Under the pieces are notes generated by a model. The model ran no database searches and had not been told where the DNA came from. It saw only the letters and a program-made list of their open reading frames with translations. From Apostichopus japonicus (taxonomy: Eukaryota; Echinodermata; Holothuroidea; Aspidochirotida; Stichopodidae): a DNA stretch of 64,000 nucleotides. The translations under genes were made by a program, and so were the position numbers. Of the stretch, positions 1 through 12,800 are shown one piece after another. The DNA lies in the NCBI RefSeq assembly GCF_037975245.1, contig NC_092575.1, positions 23,849,841 to 23,913,840 on the forward strand, given 5' to 3'. Within the stretch, counting starts at the first letter, position 1; each line of letters starts with the position of its first letter.

Positions 1-339
1 TTCTTATCCCTGGCATTTGGTGGGGGGGGGGGATATGGTGTATTACATCCCCTCCACCCATTTTCATGGGCGGATATATCCCCCCTTCCCCCCAGGATCG
101 CCGCCCATGCAATGGAACCGCTGTACTACAAAGTACACCTTTTTGCACGCAAAGTAAGGCTTCCGAGCGGCACGTTTAAGTCAATGCAAATATGTTCGTG
201 TTTTGAGCTTTGAGTTTTAGGTTATACGGATGCCAATAAGATCACTTCCAATTGCCAATAGCCTCTTTATGGAAAGGGGCGTAACGCACATGTTATCTGA
301 TAGGCTGGTATGTGGGAGATACGGTAGCTTATAAAACAA
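1..339. other. No gene seen; repeat-like G/C-run DNA
   Basis: Starts with a G-run and C-runs around a GGGCGGATAT-type segment, which resembles the G-run dispersed repeats elsewhere in the window. I see no coding or RNA gene here. Confidence 0.4.
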
Positions 340-790
340 TATGGTGACTGGTGACTCCAACTGACCATTGACCTCAATAAAATCTTGTACTGAACGTGTA
401 CCAACTACATACTAAATATGAGATTCGTCCAACCTTCCCTTCTTGAGTTACCGTGTTAACAAGGTTTTCACAATTTGACCTCTAGTGACCCCAAATGACC
501 TTAGACCTCTTGAACTTAATGCGGTACTCTTTCACACGAAATGTAAGATTGATCTAAGCTTTCCTTCTTGAGATACCGTGTTTACAAGTGAGGCGTCACA
601 CACACACACACATGTTTGTATTACATTCCAACCGAGGACCCCATTATATTTTCCATTGTTCAAATCCACGTACCCTAACCTTAACAATACCCCATACAAT
701 AGAATTCTTCCGAGGACGTGGTGATTCTTTAGAAATCACAACCGAGGACATGGAATTCTTTTTCGAGTCCTCGGTCAGATAGAAAAACAA
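340..790 (-). repeat. GGTCA-rich dispersed repeat, antisense copy
   Basis: Read on the minus strand this copy contains the recurring phrases 'aggtcatttggggtcac', 'aaccttgttaacacg' and 'tcaagaagggaag', in the order seen in the large plus-strand copies at 22.6-25.5 kb. The part at 690-780, with a hairpin-forming 'gattctttagaaatc' and 'tccgaggac', reappears inverted at 22,660-22,800. That places it in the same family. The element is degenerate and its ends are not defined. Confidence 0.7.
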
Positions 791-830
791 ACGCACGCAC
801 ACACACATATGCACACACAAATATACACAC
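597..830. repeat. CA microsatellite tracts
   Basis: Two CA-dinucleotide runs, about 597-612 and 793-830, lie inside and beside the antisense GGTCA repeat. The corresponding plus-strand copies carry GT-rich stretches at the same relative place, so the microsatellite is probably part of that family. Confidence 0.7.
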
Positions 831-834
831 ACTC

Positions 835-1960
835 TCAGCCTGCATGAATGGATAGGTTACGATTATCATCGAAACCAAAAGTTGGTTCGAAGTTGTAGAA
901 AGAACGCGTTTGAAGCATAAAATCCCAATCAAGCCAGTCAAGAGCTTTCTCATAATCTAACAATAGGAGGGCACCTGGGGTAGAGTGGTTGTCGCAGTAA
1001 TCAATAAGGCCTAAGATAAGACGGATATTCTCACCTATAATTCTCCTAAACCAAATTTGTACTGGACTAATCAATCCTGTCAATCCTTGGAGAGAACCAC
1101 TTTGAATCGGTTGGCTAAACATTTTGCAACTATTTTATAATCCACGTTGAGTTGTAAAATAGGGCGCCAGTTTTTCAGAAAACGCTGGTCTTTTGAAGGT
1201 TTCGGTATAAGAGTAATACATGCTCTTCCCTGTTCATCGGAAATGTAGCCTTTATGAAATACATGGTTGAAAGAATTAGTTACTAATACTGCAATTTCAT
1301 TCCAAAACTGCTTGTAATATTCCGTTCGGAGTCCGTCTGAACCAGGTGATTTGTTCAAGGGCATGGAATTCAACGAACGTGTGCATTCATCGAAAGTAAT
1401 GGGTCCTTCGCAACTAGAACGCTCTTCCTCAGAGAGTTTTGTGATTTAAATTAGGATTACAATAAATGTTATACGGGTTAAAAATTGTACTCTGAGTGTA
1501 AAGGTCTTTATAAACCTTCTTAACATCATTCCTTTCCCTCTGTTACTGCCTGAATGCAAGGACAGGTTTACGAGTGAATGGTCTGAACCAACAATGAAAG
1601 ACTTGCCGAATCAGTAGTGGAATTCCTGAGATGGCTAGAGATAAGAAAAATGTCTAATCTGCAATGAAAGGAATCATCGATGTTAGAATGCCCGGTCAAA
1701 TGTTTACTTCTAGGGTTACGGTCTCTCCAAATATCAATTAAATCTAGTGTCTGTATAACATGTAACATTTTTGAGCGATATCGAAAGTTGGTGTGGAGCA
1801 ATCCACCTATTTTATCAAAATCTAAATTCCACACAGAGTTAAAATCACCTCCACATATTACAGAGTTCCAATTGTGGTTATCGATTTGACTCTCAATTGA
1901 CGAGAAGACGTCATCTCTGTAGAGGTTGTGACCATATACATTAGCTCATTCCAAATCTAT
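835..1960 (-). pseudogene. Decayed non-LTR retrotransposon (LINE) ORF2, endonuclease and reverse transcriptase fragments
   Basis: Minus-strand coding relic, 5' part at the high coordinates. Around 1,860-1,570 the translation contains GGDFN followed by LDLIDIWRDRNP and RLDIFLIS. This is the pattern of the C-terminal half of an APE-type LINE endonuclease. After a damaged stretch, 1,373-1,080 encodes NKSPGSDGL, ITLIPKP and LKNWRPI. A different frame at 1,122-835 continues with ENIRLI and LLLLDYEKALDW, where the D in LLDYEKA is the first catalytic aspartate position of the RT palm. Stops and at least one frame change break the reading frame, and the element ends abruptly near a CA-rich repeat at 835. 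The motif style matches the L1/Tx1 side of LINEs rather than CR1, but clade assignment is inference. Confidence 0.8.
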
Positions 1961-2931
1961 ATTATCCTTATTAACATTTCAAATTTAAAAAATTCTCAGC
2001 AAATGTCACACATGATAGGAAATTATTACACACATCAGTTTTAACTGATTAACATGTACTCACCTTTACCAGTTTTATCTAATAATAACAATAAGAATCG
2101 AGTGGAAATGACAAACGGATAAAACCGAGACCAAGCAGGAAATCAGCCACAATGACGCATAACCTATCATAATTGGTACTAGAGGAAAACTTAACTTAAC
2201 TGGTTATATTGTTATTGAGTGAGTTGATGAAAGGTTTCCATCTTCACCGGTCGGTCAGATTTAACGTGACATATTATCACATTTTCTCTCAGGAAATCAA
2301 ATGTTTGTCTATATATGACATTTCACAATTCATGAAAGGGGAGACTTAATGATTTTCATTAGATAAGTGTGGGCAAGCACGTAGCTGTATCTGACATGAA
2401 CTCTTTAACATTAGCTGTATATAAAGAAGTGTATTGTTACTAAACTTGATACATTTCATCATTTCCAACAATATTTCGAAATCATATATGAGTTTAATGG
2501 TGATTGGTTACATCTTCAAAACAAGCACAGTGTTTACGTATAGAGCGTTGTAAAAACATATTTTTTAAAATGCAAACATGTGCGTATAGTTATCCAAATA
2601 TTACATTGAATCTTGACAACTACAGTCAACCAAATTTCTATTATACAAATTTACCTGCCAGCAGAGCAGACAAGTTTGCGATTAATTTCTATTTTTTAAA
2701 TTGCTTTTTTGATACAAACTAATTAAGAAGGCAATGTAAGAGGGTTCTGAATAATTAAAATTTTAGTTATGTCCAGATTTATTAATTTCTTTGCAGCCTG
2801 TAAAATCGAGGGAGTTTTTGTCAGTGTTGTCAATATCAATGAATGAGTCACAATATAAAGCTAAATATAATAATCAGCGTTTTCACAAGAACTAATATGA
2901 GGATTTCGCAAAATATTTTACAAATAAATAC
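1961..2931. other. No gene seen
   Basis: AT-rich unique-looking DNA. The open frame near 2,504-2,722 has no recognisable motif and no convincing splice context. I see nothing assignable. Confidence 0.4.
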
Positions 2932-3030
2932 CTTTACTTCTTCTTCATGAAATAAAATCACAGCAACAAAGGCACTAAAAACTGATAACGTATATGGGCG
3001 TAGAACCCGTTGTCTCCACCACTTTTTGAG
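2932..3030 (-). CDS. Possible internal exon of a membrane protein (weak)
   Basis: On the minus strand a 99-base phase-0 open segment is bounded by an acceptor (cccttgcag) and a donor-like gtattt. It encodes a basic stretch, LKKWWRQRVLRP, followed by a hydrophobic segment, TLSVFSAFVAVILF, then an acidic end, HEEEVK. This charge pattern would fit a membrane-flanking segment. No partner exons were identified and the family is not recognised. It could be chance. Confidence 0.2.
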
Positions 3031-3654
3031 CTGCAAGGGATGTAACACGAAATATCCCCATTATCACACTTTTCAGGCTTCTAATGAAAAAGATAACCAT
3101 CACGAAAATTGTTAGAAGAAAGAGGTTAGTCGGAATATTTGGTAGTGGCAATATCGAGAGCCTTTCAATTTGGCAATCACTAGAATGAATCGAACTGATT
3201 TGACCATTTGAAGCTCAGTATGTTGAAACTCTAACAATAAGAGCTAACGTGTCCCTATAACGTTATTAACATATTCCGGAAATTCAGATATTGATAAAAG
3301 TGACGAATGTTTTGTAGTATGACGTCTTTCTATATTCCATGTGCATCCGCCCTGTCCCCACCTTAGAAAAGCTATCTACGCCCATGGTAACAACACCTCC
3401 AGAGAACAAACACAAAGCAGCAAAATAACCAATCCCCTGCACGCAGCTTACACCAATTAAATCAGCAAATCTGGTAAACCCACCCTAAGAAAACCAGGCT
3501 TGTGACAACACCCTGTTTTGACAATTGTTTTCTATACTGTATAGTAAACATGTAAACATGGAAGAGAGCTAAAGTTCCATCAGTATATCTATTCATATTT
3601 TGTCACTATGTATACTCTATTACGTGTGTTTGTACATTATGTGTTATACGGTAG

Positions 3655-4215
3655 TCCCACTTCTGGTTTCATTAGTGTATAGTAAACATAGAATATCATA
3701 GGCAACGCATACCTAACATATTGATGCCTATCTATACTATGAGTACTCTGGAACGTTCTTTCAAGTTTTTGTGACGTGCGATAATATTAATATGAGTTCA
3801 AAGGCTACAGATAGGTCTATCACACGATTGAAAACGAAAGTGTAAAGTTTAATGAGCGCATTGGAAGCCTACAAAGGTACTGTATCATTACAACCAGACA
3901 AGGAAGTACAACCGACAACGAAGTATCAGGAACTGTAGCAAGCGCCATCTTGTACCGGAAGGTAAGTCGAAAAATCTGTAGGTATACAGTAAATTGAACA
4001 ACTTTAAGTACATTAAACAACTTATAAACACGGATCCTTGTAATTATATTCTTTACAGTAGAAAGGATCCATTCAAGGGAATGATATATATGTGCTATGG
4101 GGTATTCTACCCGCCGGTTTTTTAGTGTATAGGTTACATCGAATATCACACGCGGGCAAAATTGGGATCCATACCTAACATGCATACCTAACATACAGTA
4201 TTGATGCCTATCGAA
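3655..4215. repeat. Diverged direct repeat pair
   Basis: Two segments, about 3,665-3,735 and 4,115-4,215, share 'tttagtgtatag', 'gaatatca' and 'cctaacata...ttgatgcctatc'. The second copy carries a small internal duplication of 'catacctaacat'. No gene was found between 3,040 and 4,690. Confidence 0.5.
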
Positions 4216-4684
4216 TGTTTCTGGATCTAAATGTGAAATACCTGATGGTTCTTCATCATTTAGCCCACAATCATGATCATCTTAATGCTTTGTGCATACT
4301 TTTCTAAGAAAACGATGAAATCTGCAGCGCGTCAGGGGACTTACATCATTGGACCCCCATTAGAGGGACCATACGCCCGCATGGCTATGTGCCCCGTGCC
4401 CCTCGTCCCAATCCACCGCTCACACTGTCGCCCCTGGCACCAGCTTGAGCTACACTCAGCATACGCTCATCAAATATTGCTCTCATTTTGTTCTATCCGC
4501 CCCTCCCTCTCAAATCCAAATGTCTGACAACTAAAACCTCTAGCTTCTTTCCAGCAAACTGAACTAAAACTGTAGTTAGCTAACATAACTTTCGTCAATT
4601 ATTTCGGCCTATCTTTGAATGTAAATATATGCTATGATAACAGCAGTGTAGCAAGTTCATCTTAAACTGTAGGCAAACTATTAG

Positions 4685-4925
4685 AGCCGTAGGTACGGCA
4701 TTGCAAACTATCTAAGCGTAGCGCTACCTTATGGCGCGAAACGTACAAGAAAATTTGGGCTGAAAATGCCTCTCAGATCGCTGGAAATGGCACTTCCCAG
4801 GCCTTGTAAGTTGCATCTTAGCATTTTATCATTTGAAAGTACTACCGATATCATAAAAACATACAAAAAAATATGCTCAAGGGGGGTCTGCCCCTTCGAC
4901 CCCCCCCCCTTGGCTACGCGCCTGT
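4685..4925 (+). repeat. Dispersed G-run repeat, copy 1
   Basis: Contains 'tatctaagcgtagcg', 'gcgaaacgtacaagaaaat', 'cagatcgctggaaatggc' and 'cttcccaggccttgtaag', ends in a C/G-run and 'ggctacgcgcctg'. The same ordered phrases recur at about 14,916-15,076, 15,610-15,780 and 16,340-16,640. This looks like a non-autonomous dispersed element; its class is not determined. Confidence 0.7.
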
Positions 4926-5156
4926 AGGACCATTGACCACACAAGTCGGCCGTAACTATATATGAAAGACGCATTAACATCATTCGTGTTTTACTGACTT
5001 ATGTTGGACTTCTTAGACGACAAATAATAGTGGGCCACTTGCTCAATGGAAGACAGATTGAGGAAGAGGGAGGGAAATATCTCAGGCTATGTGAATATCT
5101 CGATGATCTGTAGACTTTACAGACAGATCAACTGTATTGATGTTACTCCAACCCAT

Positions 5157-5762
5157 CACATCCCTCCCCTCCTCTCCCTCCCTCCTCTCCCTCCATTCTC
5201 CCCCTACCCTCCTCTCCCTCCTCTCCCTCCCCTCTCCCCCTACCCTCTTCTCCCTACCCTCCTCTCCCTCCCCTCCTCTCCCTCCCCTCCTCTCCCTCCC
5301 CTCCTCTCCCTCCCCTCTTCTCCCTCCCCTCCTCTCCCTCCCCTTCTCTCCCTCCCCTTCTCTCCCTCCCCTCCTCTCCCTCCCCTCCTCTCCCTACCCT
5401 CCTCTCCCTCCCCTCTTCCCCCTCCCCTCTTCTCCCTCCCCTCCCCTCCCTCCCCTCCTCTCCCTACCCTCCTCTCCCTCCCCTCTTCCCCCTCCCCTCT
5501 TCTCCCTCCCCTCTTCTCCCTCCCATCCTCTCCCTCCCCTCCTCTCCCTCCCCTCTTCTCCCTCCCCTCCTCTCCCTCCCCTCCTCTCCCTCCCCTCCTC
5601 CCCCTCCCCTTCTCTCCCTCCCCTCCTCTCCCTCCCCTCCTCTCCCTCCCCTCCTCTCCCTCCCCTCCTCTCCCTCCCCTCCTCTCCCTCCCCTCCTCTC
5701 CCTCCCCTCCTCTCCCTCCCCTCCTCTCCCTCCCCTCCTCTCCCTCCCCTCCTCTCCCCCCT
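5157..5762. repeat. Polypyrimidine minisatellite, 14-bp unit
   Basis: About 600 bp made almost only of C and T on the plus strand, built of a 14-base unit (cctctccctcccct) repeated about 43 times with few substitutions. Because 42 bases is three units, every frame stays open and gives proline-rich or glycine/arginine-rich pseudo-proteins. These are artefacts. A pure homopurine/homopyrimidine mirror-like tract of this length can form triplex (H-) DNA. Confidence 0.95.
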
Positions 5763-5764
5763 TT

Positions 5765-6778
5765 TTGAAGTTCGATGTTTTTAATTAAGTACGTCATAAA
5801 ATTCAAGATAGCACTCAAATCGGTTCAGTATAACAAAAAGGAAAATCTCACCGAACTGCTTTAAGTTCAATATTGACTTAAAAATCACGTGATATGGTTT
5901 ATATAGATCTAAGAGGTCAAGGGTTAGTGGGCGTAATTTTTTATGTTATTCATTTGCTACTGTAGATGCCAGCTCAGATCAAGTCTGCTGTTCTCTCTTA
6001 CTATAGCAGTTATCCATCCACTACCTCTTTTGTGCTCCACGCTTGAGCGTTTAGTATATAATATTCAGTTGAAAATTTGTTTCATCCTCCGATCAAAGTC
6101 ACAGCATTTCGTTTAATTTTTTCAATTATATAAAAGAGCCCTCTGTTTGAAATTTGTGTTATCACTGCACGCTTCGTTGACCTGCCAGTGACTCAGCATA
6201 AAAAACGGATCGAATTATATCAAGAACATATATTCAAGACCTTTCGAAGAATATTAGCTGTTCCTCACCTACACCTGTCTACCATAGACGTATGTCATTG
6301 TATGTTAAAAAAAATGAATTTCTATTTAACAGCACTGCAGTGTAGTGAAATATAGCTAAATTTAACAACAGGCCTGTACGGGACATATTGAATAAAAAAT
6401 TAAATTTCTTTGAAGAAAATCTCCACTTTTGACCATCGTATATGTGAATTTATCATTTTCTCGAAATTTCGACTGTTTTATCACGACTTCGTCGTCTTTT
6501 TCGCAATCCAGCATAAATTATATATAACTGTAACGTACATTCCCGATTGATCGTACACAGTGTGATTTTAGCATCGGGGATGACCAGAAACATAAATTCA
6601 TCCATCATATTTCTTCAAGTGTGCTTGTTAAACATGAAATGAGGCCACAGCATTAACCCAAAAAGAAATCTTCTTTCGGTTCTGTTTATCTCTGTATTTA
6701 TTGAGATGATCCTCGATAAGATGATTTTATTGGAAAGTCATATTTGTTTCTTAAGAATGTTTCTAATTTTATCCGCAG
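5765..6778. other. No gene seen; probable upstream region of the large gene
   Basis: AT-rich sequence without a convincing coding segment. It precedes the proposed first exon at 6,779 and may hold the promoter, but I cannot identify a TATA box or initiator with confidence. Confidence 0.35.
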
Positions 6779-6847
6779 ATCAGGACTCCCGCTGCATTAA
6801 TATAATTCTCGTAAAACTAATTAAGTACATGTCAAAATGGCCACCAC
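6779..6847 (+). CDS. Proposed first coding exon (5' UTR plus start codon)
   Basis: An acceptor-like 'tttatccgcag' precedes 6,779 and a strong donor (gtaagtat) follows 6,847. The ATG at 6,837 sits in a good Kozak context (AAAATGG), has an in-frame TAA 15 bases upstream, and codes M-A-T before the donor in phase 2. This phase joins the next exon exactly, giving MATTVHTTIPRF and then the propeller. An overlapping upstream ATG at 6,830 is out of frame with that exon. If 6,779 is a real acceptor, a further non-coding 5' exon exists. The start is inferred from fit, not from transcript evidence. Confidence 0.42.
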
Positions 6848-9800
6848 GTAAGTATTATTATTTCTTTTATAAAAGATCCAAATATGTATATTCTTGGCAA
6901 TTAAACATGACAGTATAAGAAAAGTATTGATTATTTGTTTACTTTACATTCTTCTAAAAATATACAAGCAATGAATAACTCCTGAAATGGGGGAAATGGA
7001 TTAGTGTCGAGGGGGGGGGGGGGGGGGGGCGACAGGACATCACGGTGTCGTTGCATTGAGGAGGTAAAGAACGAAGCCATCTCAAGTCGCGGATAAAATG
7101 GATCCTCTCTGCATTATGTGCCACAAATTCCATTATTTTAATATGAATACGAAACAGCACCTTTCGATTGATTACTTTAATTTATCATCAAAATGGCACT
7201 TCCTGAATACACTTTCCTTAAATGTCTCAACAAAAGGACATTTTTTAAATTACACAAAATGACAGAGTAAGGTAGTTGTCCAAAATGTGCACTTCTAATC
7301 TATGAAACGGGGCAATTCTTAACGTTTTTGTTACAAAACAGGAGGAACGTGTCCCCTCGGATGCACGGCATCGGGTCAATCGCCCCTGGATATAATACAA
7401 ATTTTATAGAGATAAAAGAACATGTTTTGGTGTTAGAGTTATTAGAAGTTTAAAACAGTGGATTAACATTAAGATTTAGGATTGCACTGAGGAGCCGACG
7501 TCAGTGATCTCTGGACCCTTAAGTGAGCATTCCAGAGTTTTAGCATATTCTGAGGGTAAATATTTTTGAAACTCTGTAGCTATGGAGACCATAATATGTC
7601 TTAGAACTCAAAACTAAACTTCTGTCTGAAGTTAACCTATGAAAACTTTACACCAAGTTGACTTTGCTTAATAGCGCCATCATTTATTCATTAGCGGAGC
7701 CCTGGATAAAGTTACCTTTCTTGAATAGCTCCACCATTTACAACTTGTAGGTGTCTCACATTTTTTGGCGCTTAATGCAAATTGATTAGAATGTACTGCA
7801 TGTTGTCAACACGCAGCACTATTTGCATTAGCAAATTACATCAGTACATTCATATGATATAACGATGAATATTGAAGATAAATAAATCATATTCAAGCAA
7901 ACTAACTAAAACCTATGCAATTTCATCAATTTGACTGAAACTGCCGGCTTTTAACAGTAAGGCATATAGGCTAGTCGGTGTTGTTATATTGTGAAAGGAA
8001 TATTTTCATATCGGTACACACAGTAATTACTTCGCATTGTTTTTCTTCGTTCTGAGTTTTATTTCGATTTTAATAGGATACTTTATATGAATATTTGGTT
8101 CGGTCAATTGTTGCAATTTCTAGCTCTTTTTACTCCGCTTGCCAAATAAACATACTTGTGGCGCCATGCACTTCCTTCACGCTGATGAAACTATTGTAAG
8201 TTATGGTACTATAGGCCATAGTATCCTAATTATTAATATTAGGCCCTGAACGTCTCATTTCGAAGATTACTATGTCGGTTAATTGCTCTGGGCAATTGCC
8301 ATTGTGGTTCACTACTTTATAATTCCATTGTAATTATCAATAGATTTTTAAGATTCAGTAACCCTCATAAGGCCTAGCGATGTCGAAGTCTGAGCGCTGT
8401 TCATCAACATTCGGACGATCAAAAATCACTCTAAATTCTTCGTAACCACGGATACAAGCTCCCAACCCTGACCTTATTTTTCACTTTTTGCCTTCCACAC
8501 ACACACAGCGTACATACAACGATACCAAGATTCACTGTACAAGATGGCTACCAGGCGTTGTGCATGGACGTGCTCGATACTGGCCGTTTGGCAGTTGCTG
8601 GATGTAACCTCGGGAAAAATAACACTTTTATCGATCTGTTTATGTTTAACATTAATCCTGATTCTCAGGAAAAACCGTTATTATTGACGTCAGAGCCCTA
8701 TTTTTCTCAGGAATTTACCGAGATTGGTTTAGAATGGCGGTTTGTTTGTTTACTGGATGATCGTCTGTTTTTAACGTGTTGTAAGGATACGATATCATTG
8801 CACGATAGTAGTAGTAATGGCGGTCTGGTCAATCAAGGGACGTTTAACGGTGAAGCCTGGTGTATGACAACCAGAGATGGGTTAGTCTATGTCGGTTTAC
8901 CATCCAATGAGGTGATTGTCTTAGATGCGAGAGAATTGAGAATAGAGAAGACAATCACCTTAACAGGATTAGTAGAATTAGAATGGCCCTATGATATAAC
9001 AGTTAGTAATAATAAACTGTTTATCTGTACAGGCCTGTATGGGAGAGCTTTAATGTATAATAGTGAGGGAGAAGTAGAACAGGAATATACACACACACAG
9101 TACAGAGATGCACTGAGTATAACAGCCAGTGAAGAGAAAGGATTTATATTTATATTATGGGCTGGTGGTGGGAGTAGACAAGTTGTTGTTTACTCTCTAT
9201 CTGGGGGTCATTCTTCCATCTCTGGGGGTCATTCTTCTATCTCTGGGGGTCATATCTTGGCTTCTTTTAAAGTTCCTGATAATTCCAAGAGAATCAGGAT
9301 CAATAATAACATAAACAGATTGTTTTTGGTTACCCAGACAACTGGAGAAGTCTATGAATATCACACAGTAAGTACTGATAAATGATATATAGGCCTATGG
9401 TCAAAATTAGGAATAGTTATCACTTTTATTAAAGTAATCCTTTGATTGAAGCTCAACAAATTGGGTATCATTCTATGCGAACAAGTGACGAGAAGACACT
9501 CTTAGATGTTTTGAGATCTAGTTTGCAAAATTTAATGAAAAATAAGGGCACATTTTTCTTTGGGATTTGCTGATTCTGGTAAGGTTGTCATGGAAGTGTT
9601 TTGTACTGTCACTGTAAAATTGGTTTTCCTTATTTTCTCAATCTTCCTTGCTTCAAAAATAAACAAAATTGTTACTAGTGAATGCGGAATTTTATTAAGA
9701 ACACAACTATCACTTGTTTGTTAAGATGAAGATCAAAATGGTGGAAAAGTAAGTGCAATTTTTTTTTTAAATTTAGGCCATTGGATGCTTGTTGCCTGTT

Positions 9801-12800
9801 GCAATATTAGAGTAACACACAAAATATGGAAAATATTTCTTCTTATTTTCTGAGCTTACAAGCTGCTAATTTTGACAAAATTGTTACTAGTGAATGCGGA
9901 ATTTTATTAAGAACACAACTATCACTTGTTTGTTAAGATGAAGATCAAAATGGTGGAAAAGTAAGTGCAATTTTTTTTTAAATTTAGGCCATTGGATGCT
10001 TGTTGCCTGTTGCAATATTAGAGTAACACACAAAATATGGAAAATATTTCTTCTTATTTTCTGAGCTTACAAGCTGCTAATTTTGACAAAATTGTTACTA
10101 GTGAATGCGGAATTTTATTAAGAACACAACTATCACTTGTTTGTTAAGATGAAGATCAAAATGGTGGAAAAGTAAGTGCAATTTTTTTTTTTAAATTTAG
10201 GCCATTGGATGCTTGTTGCCTGTTGCAATATTAGAGTAACACACAAAATATGGAAAATATTTCTTCTTATTTTCTGAGCTTACAAGCTGCTAATTTTGAC
10301 AAATTTGGTATTAGTGAATGCGGAATTTTATGAAGAGCACAACTATTGCTTGTTTGTTAAGAGGGAGATCAAAATGGTGGAAAAGTAAGTGCAAAATTTT
10401 ATGAAAAATTTAGGCCATTGAATCCTAGTTGCACTGTGCAATATTAAAGCAACAGTCAAGATTTTGAAAATATTTCTTCTTATTTCCTGAGCTTACAAGC
10501 TCCTAATTTTGACAAATTTGGTATTAGTGAATGCAGAATTTTATGAAGAGCACAACTATTGCTTGTTTGTTAAGAGGGAGATCAAAATGGTGGAAAAGTA
10601 AGTGCAAAATTTTATGTAAAATTTAGGCCATTGGATACTACTTGCACTATAGAAAAAACAGACAAAATTTGGAATATATTTTGTCTTATTTTCTGAGCTC
10701 TCAAGCTGCTAATTGTTACAAATATGGTGTTAGTGAATGCAAGATATTCTCAATATTGAAATAAGTTCTATATTTTGGTGAAATTATTTCTATAAAGAAA
10801 AACTAAAAGTAAAAAATTCTATGAAAAGTGATGGAAAATGAATGTTGCCTGACATACAGTCAGACCATGTAGTCTTTATTATTATCTTTGGCTGTCAAAG
10901 TCTTCTAAAAGAACAAATTTGACAAAAATCAATGCAAATTATTGTTAAGATGTTGAAATGAGGTATATTTCAAGAAAGATTAAGGGCAATATTTTACAAA
11001 TAGGCCATACTGCTGCCATCTTGATTAGTTTTACACTAGTGCACATGTATAGCAAATACTGCAGTGATGATACCTTTATTTGATGACAGTATTTAAGTCT
11101 TGATAAAATGGCCCGACACAAGCTTCCCTCTATTTTTGGGATGTAGGGTGCTTTATTTAGGTGCACATTAGTAAAAAAAGCAGAAAAAGAAGGGGAAAAT
11201 GTGACCTTAGCCATATTTTGTCATATTTTCACATTGTCGACAGAGTTAAGACTGCAAAATTCACAAAGCCATTGAAATCATTTTCATTACTTCTGAGGAG
11301 AGAAAGTTGTAGCTAAGTACAGGCTTACTTTAATAGGGGTTGCATTGAGTCAGTTGACTGTATTTTTGTCAGTTCTCTTCAAGTGGTTCATTTCACTAAT
11401 GGCCTATGATTTCCATTACAAAGAATGTACAGTGTATGTAGTCAGTAGTCCTTAAAAGTAACATATTTGGATTAATTACTGACAATGTTAAGTACAGTAG
11501 GTACAGTAAGTAGGTATAATTTAGCTGTACTAAGTCTACACTCATAAGAAATATATATATACTGCAGTGTCAATTTGCGCCAGTAACTATTATAGACATC
11601 ACATTGTATAAGTGACGATACACAATATCCTGCTTTATTTGTTTAATGATATGCATTAAAAAGATCCCCATTCATTAGCTGTCACCAAGCACACTGTGTA
11701 ATGGATGTAATTGCTATGAAAATGGATTTCACATGATTAATGCTACCTACTGTATGCATGAGAAAGCATTACCACATGTCAACCAGTGTAAGAACAATGG
11801 TCTTCCTAGCTGTTAAAGGTATATTTGTACATGTCATCAGGCCACACCTATATACTAGTAAATTATGTCTGACAGGCTTAAGTAACCCAGGAACCTTGGT
11901 TAAAATAGCATGATCATCAGTTGATAAGTGCTCATGTTTTCAATAATTAAATGTTTTACATTCATTTTTTGTCATGAAGCTGTGTAGAGCTCATAGAGCA
12001 GTAGCTGCACATACATTTTAGTACATACACCAATCTTAAAAAGTTTTGACAGTGCAAATGGACCTTGATTATTCAGGCAATAAGCTGCAGCACATGTAGT
12101 CTAGCTGTGCAACTTACAAGCATTTAACCATACTTTCCAGTCTATAGTGCACTTCTAAGTTAGTTGTGTGTACTCATTCAGTAAATCTCTATTGCAAGAT
12201 TGTAGGATTATATAAGTGAATCTTCTGTTAGTAAAATACTGCATCAATGATTGACATAGTAAATTCATGAAAACAACACAATTAAGGAAAACGTGAGTGG
12301 TAAGAAGGGGATTAGGGAGAGGGTTATTAATGTTGTTTTAATGTTATTGACCACCTACATTGCCCAGAATAGAAGACACTTCAACTAGTTCCCACACAAA
12401 CATGGGTCACAATGTAGTGTTTATTGGCTAAATTTGGAGAATAATGTTTAACCCATCAACTATAATTTTAAGTTGGTGGGGCCAAGAATAAATCTACTGT
12501 ACAACAATCTGCCTGACACAGCGTCATGTATAGAAACATGTACCTGTACAGTCTTAAAAATCAATACAACCAATTGTTAGCTTTTAATACTTTAATTTAT
12601 TCTGAAATGTATATAAAAGATTGTTGTTAGAGGAATTCAGGTAAAACACAGTCACACAATCAACACCATAATATTTAAAGATATCCCTCCCTTGGAATGT
12701 GTTGCTGTCTCAATGCCTCAAAATTGTAAATCTATTTTTTTTTTATAGTCACCAGTATATTTATATGATTTTGTTTTTGTTGTCTGTTTTTATAGGGTGA

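Noticed and set aside
5046-5818. Proline-rich (plus) and Gly/Arg/Glu-rich (minus) long open frames
   Set aside because: They are the translation of a 14-bp pyrimidine minisatellite, open in all frames because three units equal 42 bases.
8558-8566. Translation start of the propeller at TTG 8,558 or ATG 8,564
   Set aside because: The frame is open upstream to an acceptor at 8,508 with protein-like sequence (FTVQDGYQALCMDV), so the exon begins earlier.
9590-10745. CRISPR-like regularly spaced repeats
   Set aside because: The 212-bp units are continuous tandem copies without spacers, in eukaryotic intronic DNA.
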